DNA from: Gammaproteobacteria bacterium
Lineage (GTDB): Bacteria; Pseudomonadota; Gammaproteobacteria; DSM-19610
Direction of reading: 5' to 3'
DNA length: 54,664 nucleotides
Assembly: GCA_030621785.1 (NCBI GenBank)
Contig: JAUXGZ010000002.1
Location: 1-54,664, forward strand
Of the stretch, positions 8,989 through 20,531 are shown piece by piece (the stretch's first letter is position 1; every line of letters begins with the position of its first letter). The position numbers and the translations under genes are program-made. The notes under the pieces are model-generated. The model did not search any database and was not told where the DNA came from. It was given only the letters and a program-made list of their open reading frames with translations.

Positions 8989-9925
8989 TTGGGCACTCGC
9001 TTGTTGTGAAAAACCGCCTGGCCTGTTCGGCATCAAGCTGTATCTGCTGTTTCAGAAGTTCGAAGGAAGCAAATTTCCTTTCGTCCCGTAGTTTGCTGCA
9101 AAACTCCACATCCAGGTAGCAGCCGTAAATGTCCGCGTCGAAATCGAACAGATGAACTTCCAGCAGCTGGAAACTGCCGTCCACCGTGGGCCGCGTGCCG
9201 ACATTGGCAACGCCGTTTACGGGCTGATCGCCGATACCGGCAACCCGCACTGCGAACACGCCGCTCAACGGTGACACGGCACGGTGCAAATGTATATTGG
9301 CCGTGTGAAAACCAATCGTTCTGCCACGTTGCTGACCAGGCGCCACCCGCCCGATGATTCGGTAGGGACGCCCCAGCAGACAGGCAACCGTCTGCATGTC
9401 TCCGGCCGCCAGTGCCTGGCGAATCCTGGTACTGCTTACCCGTTCACCACATTCGGTACAGGTCACAGTGCCGGCAACCTCGAAGCCGTGACACTCTCCC
9501 GCTCGCTGCAGGAAGGCAAAGTCACCTTCGCGTCCCTTGCCGAAGCGAAAATCATCGCCAACCACCAGGTAGCGTACATCCAGCCCTTCTATCAAGATGC
9601 GCTGGACAAAGTCAGCAGCAGTCAGGCCGGCCAGCCGATGATCGAAATGCAGGCAAAGTACCTGGTCGACATCCAGTGTTTCCAGCAACGCCAGCTTGTC
9701 GCGCAGGCGTTGCAGGCGGGCAGGTGCGGTGGCCGGAGAAAAATATTCCTGCGGCGTAGGCTCGAAAGTGACCACCGACGTGACCAGCTGCTGCGCCGCC
9801 GCGTGCCGGTGCAATTGCCGCAGCACCGCCTGATGCCCCCGGTGCAGACCGTCGAAGTTCCCGATGGTCACGGCACCACCCTGATGGGCGGCATGCAGAT
9901 TGTGCAGGCCTCGTATTACTCTCAT
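8981..9925 (-). CDS. ribF: Bifunctional riboflavin kinase / FAD synthetase
   Basis: The N-terminal half is the FMN adenylyltransferase with [10 protein letters not shown] (HxGH-like nucleotide site) and [12 protein letters not shown]; the C-terminal half is riboflavin kinase with [13 protein letters not shown] and the catalytic Glu in [10 protein letters not shown]. Together they convert riboflavin to FMN and FAD in the cytoplasm. The ATG at 9925 is used; a TTG just upstream is in frame. Length 314 residues, as usual. It lies between murJ and ileS in the conserved order. FAD is the substrate of ApbE-type flavinyl transferases such as the candidate at 50007. Confidence 0.96.
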   Translation of the reverse strand: MRVIRGLHNLHAAHQGGAVTIGNFDGLHRGHQAVLRQLHRHAAAQQLVTSVVTFEPTPQEYFSPATAPARLQRLRDKLALLETLDVDQVLCLHFDHRLAGLTAADFVQRILIEGLDVRYLVVGDDFRFGKGREGDFAFLQRAGECHGFEVAGTVTCTECGERVSSTRIRQALAAGDMQTVACLLGRPYRIIGRVAPGQQRGRTIGFHTANIHLHRAVSPLSGVFAVRVAGIGDQPVNGVANVGTRPTVDGSFQLLEVHLFDFDADIYGCYLDVEFCSKLRDERKFASFELLKQQIQLDAEQARRFFTTSECPSE

Positions 9926-9992
9926 CAAACTGCCGAAAACGGATGATTATAATGAACTGGCCCGCATTTCTCACCACGCTGACGGGCCGGCG

Positions 9993-11570
9993 TCACGATT
10001 CGTGGCCGGATTCTACCGCCGGCGACCACAGCATGGACAGGCGCATGCCCGCCAGACGCAACGCGACGAGGTAACTGGCCATACCCGCGGTAATCCATAT
10101 GCCGAGTTCCGCGGCACGCCGGGCGCCGGACATGCCGGCCCACTCGGCAGCCGCCGGCGCACCCCAGCCGATCACCCCGGCCATGACGACGAGCCCGAAA
10201 AACATCTGCGCCAGCAAACCGGACCAGCCGGCAAGCGGTTGGTAAATACCATCACGACGCAGGTAACGATACAGCAGCCCGGCATTCACGTAAGCCGCCA
10301 GGGCAGTAGCCAGCGCCAGCCCCGCGTGTATGCCGGGCACTTCCAGTAACATCAGTGGCACCACAAACAATACGTTCATGACCATATTCGACAGCATGGC
10401 GCGGATGGCCACCTTTACCGGCGTACGGGTATCCTGGCGGGAATAAAAAGCCGGTGCCAGCACCTTCACCAGCATGAAACCCGGCAGACCTATACCGTAG
10501 GCCACCAGCGCCAGCCCGGCCATATTCACATCATGCTGCGCAAAGTCGTCGTACTGGAACAACGTCGACAGGGCTGGACGGGCCAGCAGAATCAGGCCCA
10601 CGGCAGCCGGCAGACCGATCAACAGAACCCAGCGCAGGCCGGCATCGAGCACACGGGAAAATTCTTCCGGCGCCGCACGCGTATGGGCACGCGACAAAAT
10701 CGGCAAAATGACCGTGGCCAGCGCGATACCGAAAACACCCAGCGGAAATTCCACCAGCCGGTCGGCATAGTAGAGCCAGCTTACGCTGCCGGTGACCAGA
10801 AAAGATGCCAGCAGGGTATCGAACAACAGGTTGATCTGCGACACCGAGGAACCGATGATGCCCGGCACCATCAGTTTCAAAACCCTGCGCACACCGGAAT
10901 CACGCCAGCCCCATCGTGGCCGCGGCAATAACCCGATCCGGGCCAGCGATGGCAGCAGATAAAAAAGCTGCACGAAGCCCGCCAGCAACACACCCCAGGC
11001 GAGCGCCACCACGGGTTGCTCCAGTTGCGGAGCCACCAGCAGGGCAGCCGCAATCAGTACCACATTCAGCCAGACCGGTGTAAAGGCCGCCTGGGCAAAC
11101 CGTCCGTAACTGTTGAGAATCCCGGCGGCAAAGGCAACCAGGGCCATAAACAACAGGTAGGGAAAGGTGAATCGCAGCATGTAGGCGGTCAGCTCGAACT
11201 TCTGCGGGTCACTCCAGAACCCGGGCGCAAATACCAGTACCACCAGCGGGCTGGCCAGGGCACCTGCCAGCACCAGCAGGCCGAGTGAGCCCAGTAGCGT
11301 ACCCGCCACCAGGTCTACCAGCGCCTTGACCTCGGCATGCTCCCGTTGGGTTTTGTACTCTGTGAGCACCGGCACAAAAGCTTGTGAAAACGCACCCTCG
11401 GCAAACAAACGGCGCATGAAATTGGGAATTTTAAAGGCAACGAAAAAGGCATCCATGCCGGCATCGATACCGAAACGGGCAAAAACCATGTCGCGCAACA
11501 GGCCCAGCACCCGCGAAACCAGTGTCATGACGCCCACCGTGGCGGTACTTTTGGCCAGCTTCCGACTCAT
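9993..11570 (-). CDS. murJ: Lipid II flippase MurJ
   Basis: A MATE/MOP-type membrane protein of 525 residues with about 14 transmembrane helices, which moves lipid II across the inner membrane for peptidoglycan synthesis. The N-terminus ([20 protein letters not shown] then [11 protein letters not shown]) is the standard MurJ opening, and [17 protein letters not shown] and [19 protein letters not shown] are conserved core segments. The frame is open further upstream, but starting at 11570 gives the family N-terminus. The divergent rpsT begins 92 nt away, as in Pseudomonas, so the two share a short promoter region. Confidence 0.96.
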   Translation of the reverse strand: MSRKLAKSTATVGVMTLVSRVLGLLRDMVFARFGIDAGMDAFFVAFKIPNFMRRLFAEGAFSQAFVPVLTEYKTQREHAEVKALVDLVAGTLLGSLGLLVLAGALASPLVVLVFAPGFWSDPQKFELTAYMLRFTFPYLLFMALVAFAAGILNSYGRFAQAAFTPVWLNVVLIAAALLVAPQLEQPVVALAWGVLLAGFVQLFYLLPSLARIGLLPRPRWGWRDSGVRRVLKLMVPGIIGSSVSQINLLFDTLLASFLVTGSVSWLYYADRLVEFPLGVFGIALATVILPILSRAHTRAAPEEFSRVLDAGLRWVLLIGLPAAVGLILLARPALSTLFQYDDFAQHDVNMAGLALVAYGIGLPGFMLVKVLAPAFYSRQDTRTPVKVAIRAMLSNMVMNVLFVVPLMLLEVPGIHAGLALATALAAYVNAGLLYRYLRRDGIYQPLAGWSGLLAQMFFGLVVMAGVIGWGAPAAAEWAGMSGARRAAELGIWITAGMASYLVALRLAGMRLSMLWSPAVESGHES

Positions 11571-11662
11571 TGGCGCACAGCCCCGGCGACCGGATAATTG
11601 ACAAAACACGCTGGAATCTGCATAGTGTTCTGCTCTTTGGAACCTGGAACAGGAGTAAGGTT

Positions 11663-11929
11663 TTGGCAAACTCGGCCCAAGCGCGCAAGCGCGCCCGTCA
11701 GGCGGAAAACCGCCGCCAGCGTAATGCCGGCCCGCGCTCGCGGCTGCGCACCCATATAAAAAATGTCATGAAGGCCGTGGCCAGTGGTGACCAGGAAGCA
11801 GCTCAGGCGGCGTATCAGAAAGCGGTACCGGTTATCGATAAATCGGTTGGCAAGGGCCTGCTCCACAAGAACAAGGCCGCCCGGCACAAGAGTCGTCTCG
11901 GACAACACGTCCGCGCACTGGCCGGCTGA
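11663..11929 (+). CDS. rpsT: 30S ribosomal protein S20, with a UUG start
   Basis: The protein begins [13 protein letters not shown] and runs for 88 residues, with the basic helical bundle of S20 ([20 protein letters not shown], then [27 protein letters not shown]). The frame is open upstream to 11570, but the S20 N-terminus fits only a TTG at 11663, which has AGGAG 7 nt before it. E. coli rpsT is also known to start with UUG, which underlies its translational autoregulation. The gene is alone on the plus strand, divergent from murJ, and ends at a bidirectional terminator. Confidence 0.96.
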   Translation: MANSAQARKRARQAENRRQRNAGPRSRLRTHIKNVMKAVASGDQEAAQAAYQKAVPVIDKSVGKGLLHKNKAARHKSRLGQHVRALAG

Positions 11930-11953
11930 TCGCGGATTCATGCCGGATTCCAG

Positions 11954-11980
11954 AAAAAGCCGGTCCCTGACCGGCTTTTT
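11954..11980. terminator. Bidirectional rho-independent terminator between rpsT and proB
   Basis: The stem is GCCGGT/ACCGGC (11959-11964 with 11970-11975) with loop CCCTG. It is flanked by AAAAA on the left and TTTTT on the right, so it can serve rpsT (plus) and proB (minus), whose genes converge here. Confidence 0.9.
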
Positions 11981-11993
11981 GCTGTCCGAATTT

Positions 11994-14161
<2,168 letters not shown>

Positions 14162-14225
14162 TCAGGCCGGCAGGAATCCAGTGATAATTGATAAAACATT
14201 TGCAGGATATCAGGACCGCGAACAT

Positions 14226-14251
14226 AAAAAAGCCCCGTTACTGGACGGGGC
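14226..14251 (-). terminator. Rho-independent terminator after rplU-rpmA
   Basis: Read on the minus strand, GCCCCGT pairs with ACGGGGC (14251-14245 with 14238-14232) around a CCAGTA loop and is followed by six T. It lies 23 bases past the rpmA stop and would attenuate transcription into obgE. Confidence 0.88.
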
Positions 14252-14274
14252 TTCTCAACAGGACCGGGAAACGG

Positions 14275-14532
14275 TCAGGACGAAACCACATCCACGAATT
14301 TCCGGTTTTTCGAACCGCGGACGGCGAACTTCACCACGCCATCAGCCCTGGCAAACAAAGTGTGGTCCTTGCCGCAGCCTACGTTGACGCCCGGGTGAAA
14401 ACGTGTGCCACGTTGCCGAACAATGATATTGCCCGCAACCACTTCCTGGCCACCGTACATCTTCACACCCAGTCGCTTGGATTCTGAATCGCGACCGTTC
14501 CTGGTACTACCACCGGCTTTTTTATGTGCCAT
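14275..14532 (-). CDS. rpmA: 50S ribosomal protein L27
   Basis: An 85-residue protein starting [20 protein letters not shown], the conserved L27 N-terminal tail that reaches the peptidyl-transferase centre; [20 protein letters not shown] follows. There is no extra N-terminal leader of the kind cleaved in Firmicutes. It lies 19 nt after rplU and is co-transcribed with it. Confidence 0.98.
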   Translation of the reverse strand: MAHKKAGGSTRNGRDSESKRLGVKMYGGQEVVAGNIIVRQRGTRFHPGVNVGCGKDHTLFARADGVVKFAVRGSKNRKFVDVVSS

Positions 14533-14551
14533 ATCCGCTTACCTCATCTAT

Positions 14552-14863
14552 TCAGGCGGAGATGCCCGTAATTTCAAGTTCCGTAAAAGCCTGACGATGG
14601 CCCTGACGTTTCATATGGTGCTTGCGACGTTTGAACTTGATGATTTCCACCTTCGCCCCACGCCCGTGCGCCTTTACCTCAGCGGTAACCTTGCCGCTGT
14701 CGAGCACCGGTTTGCCGATTTTGATGTCGTCGCCATCGACAACCATCAGAACCTGATCCAGCTCGATCGAGCTGCCCTCATCAACGTCCAGCTTCTCGAC
14801 GCGAAGCTTGTCGCCCTGGCTGACCCGATATTGTTTACCACCTGTCACGATTACAGCGTACAT
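14552..14863 (-). CDS. rplU: 50S ribosomal protein L21
   Basis: A 103-residue 23S-rRNA-binding protein starting [18 protein letters not shown], with the conserved C-terminal [16 protein letters not shown]. The frame continues upstream, but the start at 14863 matches the family and has GGAGA 7-8 nt before it. It is the first gene of the rplU-rpmA operon and divergent from ispB. Confidence 0.98.
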   Translation of the reverse strand: MYAVIVTGGKQYRVSQGDKLRVEKLDVDEGSSIELDQVLMVVDGDDIKIGKPVLDSGKVTAEVKAHGRGAKVEIIKFKRRKHHMKRQGHRQAFTELEITGISA

Positions 14864-14900
14864 GGCTGAATCTCCAAATACAGCGTCCGAAAGACGCGCA

Positions 14901-14929
14901 ATTCTATAGATTAAGCGGGGTTGGGTCAA
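14901..14929 (-). promoter_or_regulatory. Sigma-70 promoter for rplU-rpmA
   Basis: On the minus strand TTGACC (14929-14924) and TAGAAT (14906-14901) are separated by 17 bases, placing the transcript start near 14894, about 30 nt before the rplU start codon. This is the best-looking housekeeping promoter in the window. Confidence 0.75.
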
Positions 14930-15020
14930 ACCGTCTGTATTCTGGTACCATGCACAGCTCACAGGTAGACTAGGCTGAAGCCTACATTCGCAGACAGGAT
15001 CGCACAGCAACGCACCCCCA

Positions 15021-16022
15021 ATGCAAGAACCTCTTGAAAAACAAAAAGAAACTTTTGATATCGATGATATCCGCGCGCTCGTGCGCACCGACTCGAAAGC
15101 CGTAGACCAGCTGATCGTCACACGCCTCAGCTCCGACGTTGCCCTGATTAACGAACTGGGACGCTATATCGTCAACAGCGGTGGCAAGCGCCTGCGCCCG
15201 CTACTGGTCCTGCTGGCGGCGCGCGCGTGCAATTACCCGGGCCCGCATCATATCGAACTGGCGGCCGTTATCGAATTCATTCACACGGCAACACTGCTGC
15301 ACGATGATGTGGTAGATGCGTCTGATCTGCGCCGCGGCAAGCAGACCGCCAATGCCATATGGGGCAACGAGGCTGCGGTTCTGGTCGGGGATTTTCTCTA
15401 TTCCCGTTCCTTCGAAATGATGGTCGGCGTTAACAGCATGCGGGTCATGGAGATCCTGTCCACCACCACCAACACCATTGCCGAAGGCGAAGTCCTGCAG
15501 CTGCTCAACTGTCACGACGCGGACACCACCGAGAAACGCTACCGGCAAGTGATCGAGTTCAAGACCGCCAAGCTGTTCGAGGCATCCGCCCGGCTGGGTG
15601 CCGTACTCGGCAAGCAGCCGGAAGAAGTCGAAAATGCCCTGGCCCTCTATGGACTGCACCTGGGCACCGCTTTTCAGCTGATCGACGACGCTCTCGACTA
15701 TGGCGCCAGTGGCGGTGATATCGGCAAAAACATCGGCGATGATCTGGCCGAAGGAAAACCCACTCTGCCGCTGATTCATGCCATGCGGCACGGCACAGAA
15801 GAGCAGGCTCAAATGATACGCCGGTCAATCGAACAGGGTGGTCTGGATCAGGTGGAGAGGGTTCTGGGTGCCATTGAATCGACCAACGCCATCGCGTACA
15901 CTTCGCGGGCTGCCCAGCGGGAGGCAGACTTGGCTATTGAAGCACTGACAGAATTGCCCTCCAGTCGCTACAGGGACGCCCTGTACGGCCTGGCTGAGTT
16001 TTCCGTCAACCGCAGTTACTGA
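15021..16022 (+). CDS. ispB: Octaprenyl diphosphate synthase
   Basis: A trans-isoprenyl diphosphate synthase that extends farnesyl diphosphate to the ubiquinone side chain. The first aspartate-rich motif is [15 protein letters not shown] and the second is [27 protein letters not shown] binds IPP, and [14 protein letters not shown] is typical of the IspB group. The 333-residue length and its position divergent to rplU-rpmA match E. coli and Pseudomonas. The exact chain length cannot be read from the sequence. A tRNA gene follows after 3 nt. Confidence 0.95.
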   Translation: MQEPLEKQKETFDIDDIRALVRTDSKAVDQLIVTRLSSDVALINELGRYIVNSGGKRLRPLLVLLAARACNYPGPHHIELAAVIEFIHTATLLHDDVVDASDLRRGKQTANAIWGNEAAVLVGDFLYSRSFEMMVGVNSMRVMEILSTTTNTIAEGEVLQLLNCHDADTTEKRYRQVIEFKTAKLFEASARLGAVLGKQPEEVENALALYGLHLGTAFQLIDDALDYGASGGDIGKNIGDDLAEGKPTLPLIHAMRHGTEEQAQMIRRSIEQGGLDQVERVLGAIESTNAIAYTSRAAQREADLAIEALTELPSSRYRDALYGLAEFSVNRSY

Positions 16023-16024
16023 CA

Positions 16025-16104
<80 letters not shown>

Positions 16105-16199
16105 TTTTCTAATAATTTCGGTCGGTTATTCCGGGGACAGTATACTCATTCACCCACACGGCACAGAAGCGTATTCAGGCGCTTCCCGCGGCCATTTCG

Positions 16200-16400
16200 T
16201 CAGCCTTTACCAAAAATCCTGTTGAAAATGTGCAGGCCCGGACAGATGCCGGTTACAGCGGCAATGGTGAGAAACACCGCCGGCAGGTAGAGTATCCAGT
16301 GAACGCTGTTATAGCCCGAAAGCCATATCCCTGCCCATATCAACGCGGCTATCGTTAGAAAAAGAAATCGCATGGACGTACCGGCATTCTGAAGCTGCAT
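16200..16400 (-). CDS. Small inner-membrane protein, DUF2892/YgaP-like
   Basis: A 66-residue protein with two predicted transmembrane segments (about 10-28 and 33-50) and the C-terminal pattern [15 protein letters not shown], which resembles the end of DUF2892 proteins (membrane parts of YgaP-type rhodaneses). The start at 16400 has AGGAG 9 nt upstream. No rhodanese domain is attached. Function unknown; it stands alone between tRNA-Pro and the desaturase gene. Confidence 0.65.
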
Positions 16401-16496
16401 AGGATGTTTCTCCTGTCAGGCACAGTAAGGATGGACGCCTGTTCTTACAGCATCCAGTCGGGCATTCGACCATTCGGCGCTGACTTTGGTTCCGCC

Positions 16497-17462
16497 CTAC
16501 CCGGAAGCTGGCTGGACGGGATCGCCGATTGCGGCCCTTCTCTTTGCGAGCACTTTCGCAAGCCGCTCTTCGGATTCAGGCCCACGCACCAGCGCTTTAA
16601 GAAGTACGCCCAGATAACTCTTGTCTATAACGGCGCCGCGCGCTTCCAGCCCGGGCGCCATCAGTTTGTGCAGCTCGATGAGGTTGTACCAGGGTATCGC
16701 GGGGTATACGTGGTGCCCGATATGCCAGTTAATGTTATTCCAGAAAAAACTGTGCACTGGATTCGAGGTCACGGTGCGAGATCCCAGCAACTGGCCTTCG
16801 TTCCACGGCGTTTCGTAGTGTTCTGCAATAAAACGCATGGAATTGAACACCGAAAAGAAAAACACCGGTATCAACCAGACTTCCAGCGTTTTGGCGAGCA
16901 CTCCGTTGTTCAGTGCCCAGGCAATCAGCGCCCAGTAACAGAGTATCTTCAGCGCAGTTTCAAACAGGTGAATGGACCACTTTCTGCGATTAAAGCGTTG
17001 AAACGGGTAAATGAAGTTGAAGTGCACAAAGCTGAGCACCGCACCGGCAACGATATAGGCATAAAACGCTATGAAATCCGTGACGCCCCTTTTTCCCATG
17101 GTGAACGCATCCGGGTCCTTGTAGGTACGGTTGTAGCGATGGTGATCCATGTGGTCTTCCTTGAACGCGATGAAGGAAGTCATCAGGGGAATCATGGCGA
17201 TGATGCCGAACGTCCAGTTTTCCCATTTTTTTTCGAACAGAATGTTGTGGGTGGCATCGTGCATAAACGTCACCATGCCCATCCACAGGTAGCCCAGGCC
17301 GATGTAGGCAGACCAGCGGAGCAACCCCGATTCGGTGGTCCAGGCCAGCCAGGTCAGCAGCCCCATAAGACCAACGAACAACGGAATTTTTAACAGATTA
17401 GGTAGAATTCTCTGGGTTCTCAATCGCTTGAGATCTTCAAGCGAGATCTTCGCATCGATCAT
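16497..17462 (-). CDS. Membrane fatty-acid desaturase family protein
   Basis: An integral membrane di-iron enzyme with the three histidine boxes of the desaturase superfamily: HDATH, HMDHH and HIGHHVYP. There are several hydrophobic spans (LLKIPLFVGLMGLLTWLAW, FGIIAMIPLM, FIAFYAYIVAGAVL). The spacing of the boxes and the C-terminal NINWHIGHH fit acyl-lipid desaturases rather than alkane hydroxylases. The ATG at 17462 (MIDAKISLEDL) is chosen; a TATAAT-like box directly over the alternative ATG at 17510 suggests transcription begins after that codon. Substrate and regiospecificity are unknown. Together with fabA-fabB (36828-38598) it would give two routes to unsaturated fatty acids. Confidence 0.85.
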   Translation of the reverse strand: MIDAKISLEDLKRLRTQRILPNLLKIPLFVGLMGLLTWLAWTTESGLLRWSAYIGLGYLWMGMVTFMHDATHNILFEKKWENWTFGIIAMIPLMTSFIAFKEDHMDHHRYNRTYKDPDAFTMGKRGVTDFIAFYAYIVAGAVLSFVHFNFIYPFQRFNRRKWSIHLFETALKILCYWALIAWALNNGVLAKTLEVWLIPVFFFSVFNSMRFIAEHYETPWNEGQLLGSRTVTSNPVHSFFWNNINWHIGHHVYPAIPWYNLIELHKLMAPGLEARGAVIDKSYLGVLLKALVRGPESEERLAKVLAKRRAAIGDPVQPASG

Positions 17463-17671
17463 GGTCGCCACCGGGTCTTCTGCAACGCAGGCACGCAAGG
17501 GAGCCCGCATTATACAGGAAATGGCTGTTCCCGTCCTCTGTGCCTGCGGACAAGAATCTGGCGTGCAGGGATTACCCGTCTTTCGCTATCCCCCGTATCT
17601 TGCATTCCACGCCCTGCAGCCATACTGCTGCGCGGCGATTCAGGATACCAGTAGAGATTCAGGAGGTAATC

Positions 17672-17902
17672 ATGCTCGTACTGACCAGGCGAATGGGTGA
17701 ATCGGTGTATATTTTTCCGTCAGATGATCTTGACCCGGATACGACGATTGCGGATTTATTCAGGGACGGTCCGATCAAAATCACGCTGACCCGCGTCAAC
17801 GGCAACCAGTCACGACTGGGAATCGTTGCCCCCGGAACGCTGACCATCGCCCGTGAGGAAGTAATCAACGAATTCGGGAAACAGGCTCTGACTTTAGGCT
17901 GA
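17672..17902 (+). CDS. CsrA-family RNA-binding regulator of the RsmN/RsmF type
   Basis: A 76-residue protein starting MLVLTRRMGESVYIF, with AGGAGG 5 nt before the ATG. The CsrA elements are present: LTRR in beta 1, IKITLTRVNGNQSRLGIVAP in beta 3-4 and TIAREEV in beta 5. Between beta 2 and beta 3 there are about 17 extra residues (PSDDLDPDTTIADLFRDG) that could form a short helix; ordinary CsrA (about 60 residues) lacks them. This is the layout remembered for RsmN/RsmF of Pseudomonas aeruginosa. Arg61 aligns with the RNA-binding Arg44 of CsrA once the insert is discounted. It would bind GGA motifs in mRNAs and control translation. It overlaps the end of the convergent AraC-family gene by 9 nt. 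Confidence 0.88.
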   Translation: MLVLTRRMGESVYIFPSDDLDPDTTIADLFRDGPIKITLTRVNGNQSRLGIVAPGTLTIAREEVINEFGKQALTLG

Positions 17903-18940
17903 ACGGACGTCATCCTCCGGTTGGGCGTCACGTTGCCGAAACTCATTTGGCGACGTGCCGCTCCAGCGGCGGAAGGCACGGGTGAAATTGCTTGGCTCGG
18001 AAAAACCCAGCAGGTAGGTGATCTCACCGATGCTGCGGTGTTTCTGGGTGAGATACTGCGAGGCAAGCTCCCTGCGCACTTCTTCCAGCAGCAACGTGAA
18101 GCTGGAGCCGTCGTCATGCAGCTTGCGCTGCAGATTGCGCACACTCATGCCCAGCACAGTTGCAACATCTTTCTGGGTCGGCTGACCCGCCGGCAACTGC
18201 TCGATAATCTGCGAACGAACCTTCATACACACGCTGTTGAGTTCGAACTGGCTCAGGTACTCGATGACGACCTGGTCGTTGGCGCGTGCCAGCACGGGAC
18301 TTGCGTGCGGCAGGTGCCGTTGCAGGGATTCAGGGCTGAAATAGAGGATATTGGCTGCGGCGCCAAAAGTCACCGGAGCCTGGAAGTAATCACTGAAACG
18401 TTCTGCACAAGGCGGCGCCTGCCGTCGTAGCGCCACACGGCAAGGATTGAAATCCTCAGCCAGCGCCAGGCGACACATCCTGATCAGCATAGCGGACGAG
18501 GCATCATAGACCATCGGGTGCAGCTCCCGGATCGCTGCGGCACGACTCGCTATCTGGACCCGCAGCTCAACCATGCCGGCCACTTCCTCCAGCACGAAGT
18601 TCGCACGGGTACTGATAATCCGCTGGTACCGCACCAGCCGCCTCAGACCATCGTACAGTGTGTCACTCGACACCCAGGCAAAACCCAGGCCATGCAGCGC
18701 CTGCGGCTGCATGTGCTCGGCCACGGCCAGGCCAAAACAGGGATCTCCCGTGCATTGCTCGGCGAGGCTCCAGACACGGTCCAGCTTGTCGCTCGGATAG
18801 CGCAGCTCGGCGGTATTCTCGGGATGAGGATCCAGGCCCGCCTCAGAGAATATTGTTACGTCGTCACAGCCATAATCCCGCAGCGCCAGGACCAGCGGCC
18901 GGGTAACTGCTGCCATTGTTGTCTCTTTCTCTCCAGCCAT
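17894..18940 (-). CDS. AraC-family transcriptional regulator (arabinose-binding-like N-terminal domain)
   Basis: A 348-residue regulator. The N-terminal region (about 20-210) resembles the Arabinose_bd/OruR-type domain of AraC proteins in Pseudomonas-like bacteria, with LAEQCTGDPCFGLAVAEH and LHGLGFAWVSSDTL. The C-terminal 100 residues hold two helix-turn-helix motifs: KDVATVLGMSVRNLQRKLHDDG and IGEITYLLGFSEPSNFTRAFRRWSG. A second possible start lies eight codons inside. Target genes are unknown; the neighbours are amt upstream on the same strand and the RsmN-type gene, whose 3' end it overlaps head-on. Confidence 0.9.
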   Translation of the reverse strand: MAGEKETTMAAVTRPLVLALRDYGCDDVTIFSEAGLDPHPENTAELRYPSDKLDRVWSLAEQCTGDPCFGLAVAEHMQPQALHGLGFAWVSSDTLYDGLRRLVRYQRIISTRANFVLEEVAGMVELRVQIASRAAAIRELHPMVYDASSAMLIRMCRLALAEDFNPCRVALRRQAPPCAERFSDYFQAPVTFGAAANILYFSPESLQRHLPHASPVLARANDQVVIEYLSQFELNSVCMKVRSQIIEQLPAGQPTQKDVATVLGMSVRNLQRKLHDDGSSFTLLLEEVRRELASQYLTQKHRSIGEITYLLGFSEPSNFTRAFRRWSGTSPNEFRQRDAQPEDDVRSA

Positions 18941-19093
18941 GCCGCCCCCCCGAGTCAGTGGCTACTCCCTGACCCAACCATACCTCAATTCCGGCTGAAC
19001 AATCCAGCCAGCCGAAATTATCAGCCATTACATAAACCTGGCTATAGCCGCACAAGGTATGCCCGTCCCCGGAAGGCCGGCAACCACCCCGGA

Positions 19094-20284
19094 TCATATA
19101 TCCGGCGTTGCTGAAATATGGTGGATACTGAGATCGGCACCCTGGTATTCCTGCTCCTGGTCGAGTCGCAGCCCCACGAGCATTTTGATTGCGCCGTACA
19201 CCAGGAAACCACCAAGCAACGCAATGCTGACACCCAGCAACGTACCAGTAAACTGGGCACCCAGGCTGACGCCACCCAGACCACCGAGAGCCTGACTGCC
19301 GAAAATCCCGCAGGCAATGCCACCCCAGGCGCCGCACAGACCATGCAGGGGCCAGACACCCAACACATCGTCAATTTTCCAGCGATTCTGGGTTAGCGTG
19401 AACAGCCAGACGAACATGCCGCCCGCCACGACCCCGGTCGCCAGCGCACCCAGTGGATGCATGACATCGGAACCGGCACAAACCGCCACCAGGCCGGCCA
19501 ATGGACCGTTATGCACGAAACCGGGATCGTTCTTGCCGACGAACAGGGCTGCCAGGATTCCGCCAACCATCGCCATCAATGAATTGGCCGCTACCAGACC
19601 ACTCACCGCATCGATGGTCTGGGCGGACATCACATTAAAACCAAACCAGCCGACCGAAAGGATCCAGGCACCGAGCGCCAGGAAAGGAATACTTGAAGGA
19701 GGATGGGCATTGATTCTGCCATCCTTGTCATAGCGGCCATGACGATGCCCCAGTAGCAGAACGGCTGCCAGCGCAATCCAGCCACCCATGGCGTGCACCA
19801 CTACTGAACCGGCAAAGTCATGAAACGGGGCGCCAAAGGTGGATTCGATCCATTCCTGAACCCCGTAGTTGCCGTTCCACGCAATGCCTTCAAAAAAGGG
19901 GTATATCGCCGCCACGAGCACAAAAGTAGCCAGCAACTGCGGGTTGAAGCGGGCGCGTTCGGCAATGCCCCCGGAAACGATAGCCGGGATAGCGGCCGCA
20001 AACGTCAACAAAAAGAAAAATTTGACCAGTTCATAGCCATGCTTCTCGGCCAACACCTCGGCGCCGGAGAAAAAATCCACACCGTAGGCCACGCTGAAGC
20101 CGATAAAGAAATAGGCAATGGTCGACATGGCGAAGTCGGCGATAATCTTGACCAGGGCGTTGACCTGGTTCTTGGCGCGCACGGTACCGACCTCCAGAAA
20201 AGCAAAACCGGAGTGCATGGCAAGCACCATGATCGCTCCAAGCAGAATAAATAATACGTCGCTACCAGCCTGATACGGATCCAT
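19094..20284 (-). CDS. amt: Ammonium channel/transporter Amt
   Basis: A 396-residue membrane protein with about 11 helices. Conserved Amt segments include AMHSGFAFLEVGTVRAKN, the pore-lining DFAGSVVVHAMGGWIALA with its first His, and WPLHGLCGAWGGIACGIFG with the second pore His. It conducts ammonium across the inner membrane. The N-terminus has no cleaved signal peptide. No glnK (PII) gene is adjacent, unlike the usual glnK-amtB pair, and no clear sigma-54 site was found for this strand in the 247-base upstream region. An ATG at 20284 is preceded by AAAGGAG. Confidence 0.93.
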   Translation of the reverse strand: MDPYQAGSDVLFILLGAIMVLAMHSGFAFLEVGTVRAKNQVNALVKIIADFAMSTIAYFFIGFSVAYGVDFFSGAEVLAEKHGYELVKFFFLLTFAAAIPAIVSGGIAERARFNPQLLATFVLVAAIYPFFEGIAWNGNYGVQEWIESTFGAPFHDFAGSVVVHAMGGWIALAAVLLLGHRHGRYDKDGRINAHPPSSIPFLALGAWILSVGWFGFNVMSAQTIDAVSGLVAANSLMAMVGGILAALFVGKNDPGFVHNGPLAGLVAVCAGSDVMHPLGALATGVVAGGMFVWLFTLTQNRWKIDDVLGVWPLHGLCGAWGGIACGIFGSQALGGLGGVSLGAQFTGTLLGVSIALLGGFLVYGAIKMLVGLRLDQEQEYQGADLSIHHISATPDI

Positions 20285-20438
20285 TACGGACTCCTTTGGG
20301 TTTGATTGTCTGACAGAACGTACACGCCATGACCGGGAACCAGATTTATCAGAATTTTCTTATACGCAGTCATCAAGGTACGCAGGCGAACCATAATGAT
20401 TTTCACCCGATTATCAATGCTGAAAAAAAATGGAGGGC

Positions 20439-20454
20439 TGGCACGACTGATGCA
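20439..20454 (+). promoter_or_regulatory. Sigma-54 promoter upstream of the unknown gene at 20532
   Basis: The plus strand reads TGGCACGACTGATGCA, with GG at 20440-20441 and GC at 20452-20453 separated by exactly 10 bases, matching TGGCACG-N4-TTGCW with one mismatch. Transcription would start near 20464, about 68 nt before the start codon at 20532. An enhancer-binding regulator such as NtrC would be needed; no clear NtrC site was recognised. Confidence 0.7.
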
Positions 20455-20531
20455 GTAGCTGTGCGAAAGACGGAATTCCGGCACCAGCTGGCATTCTGTC
20501 ACGACACCAACCATCCAGGAGGAGACAAGCG

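Noticed and set aside
11570-11662. Extended N-terminus of rpsT from an ATG at 11570
   Set aside because: The extra 31 residues are not S20 sequence, and the TTG at 11663 has a well-placed ribosome-binding site.
16404-17393. A 329-codon plus-strand frame antisense to the desaturase
   Set aside because: The minus strand has all three histidine boxes; this frame has none of the marks of a gene.
20285-20531. A sigma-54 promoter for amt on the minus strand
   Set aside because: No GG-N10-GC pair of acceptable quality was found in that direction; only the plus-strand site is convincing.
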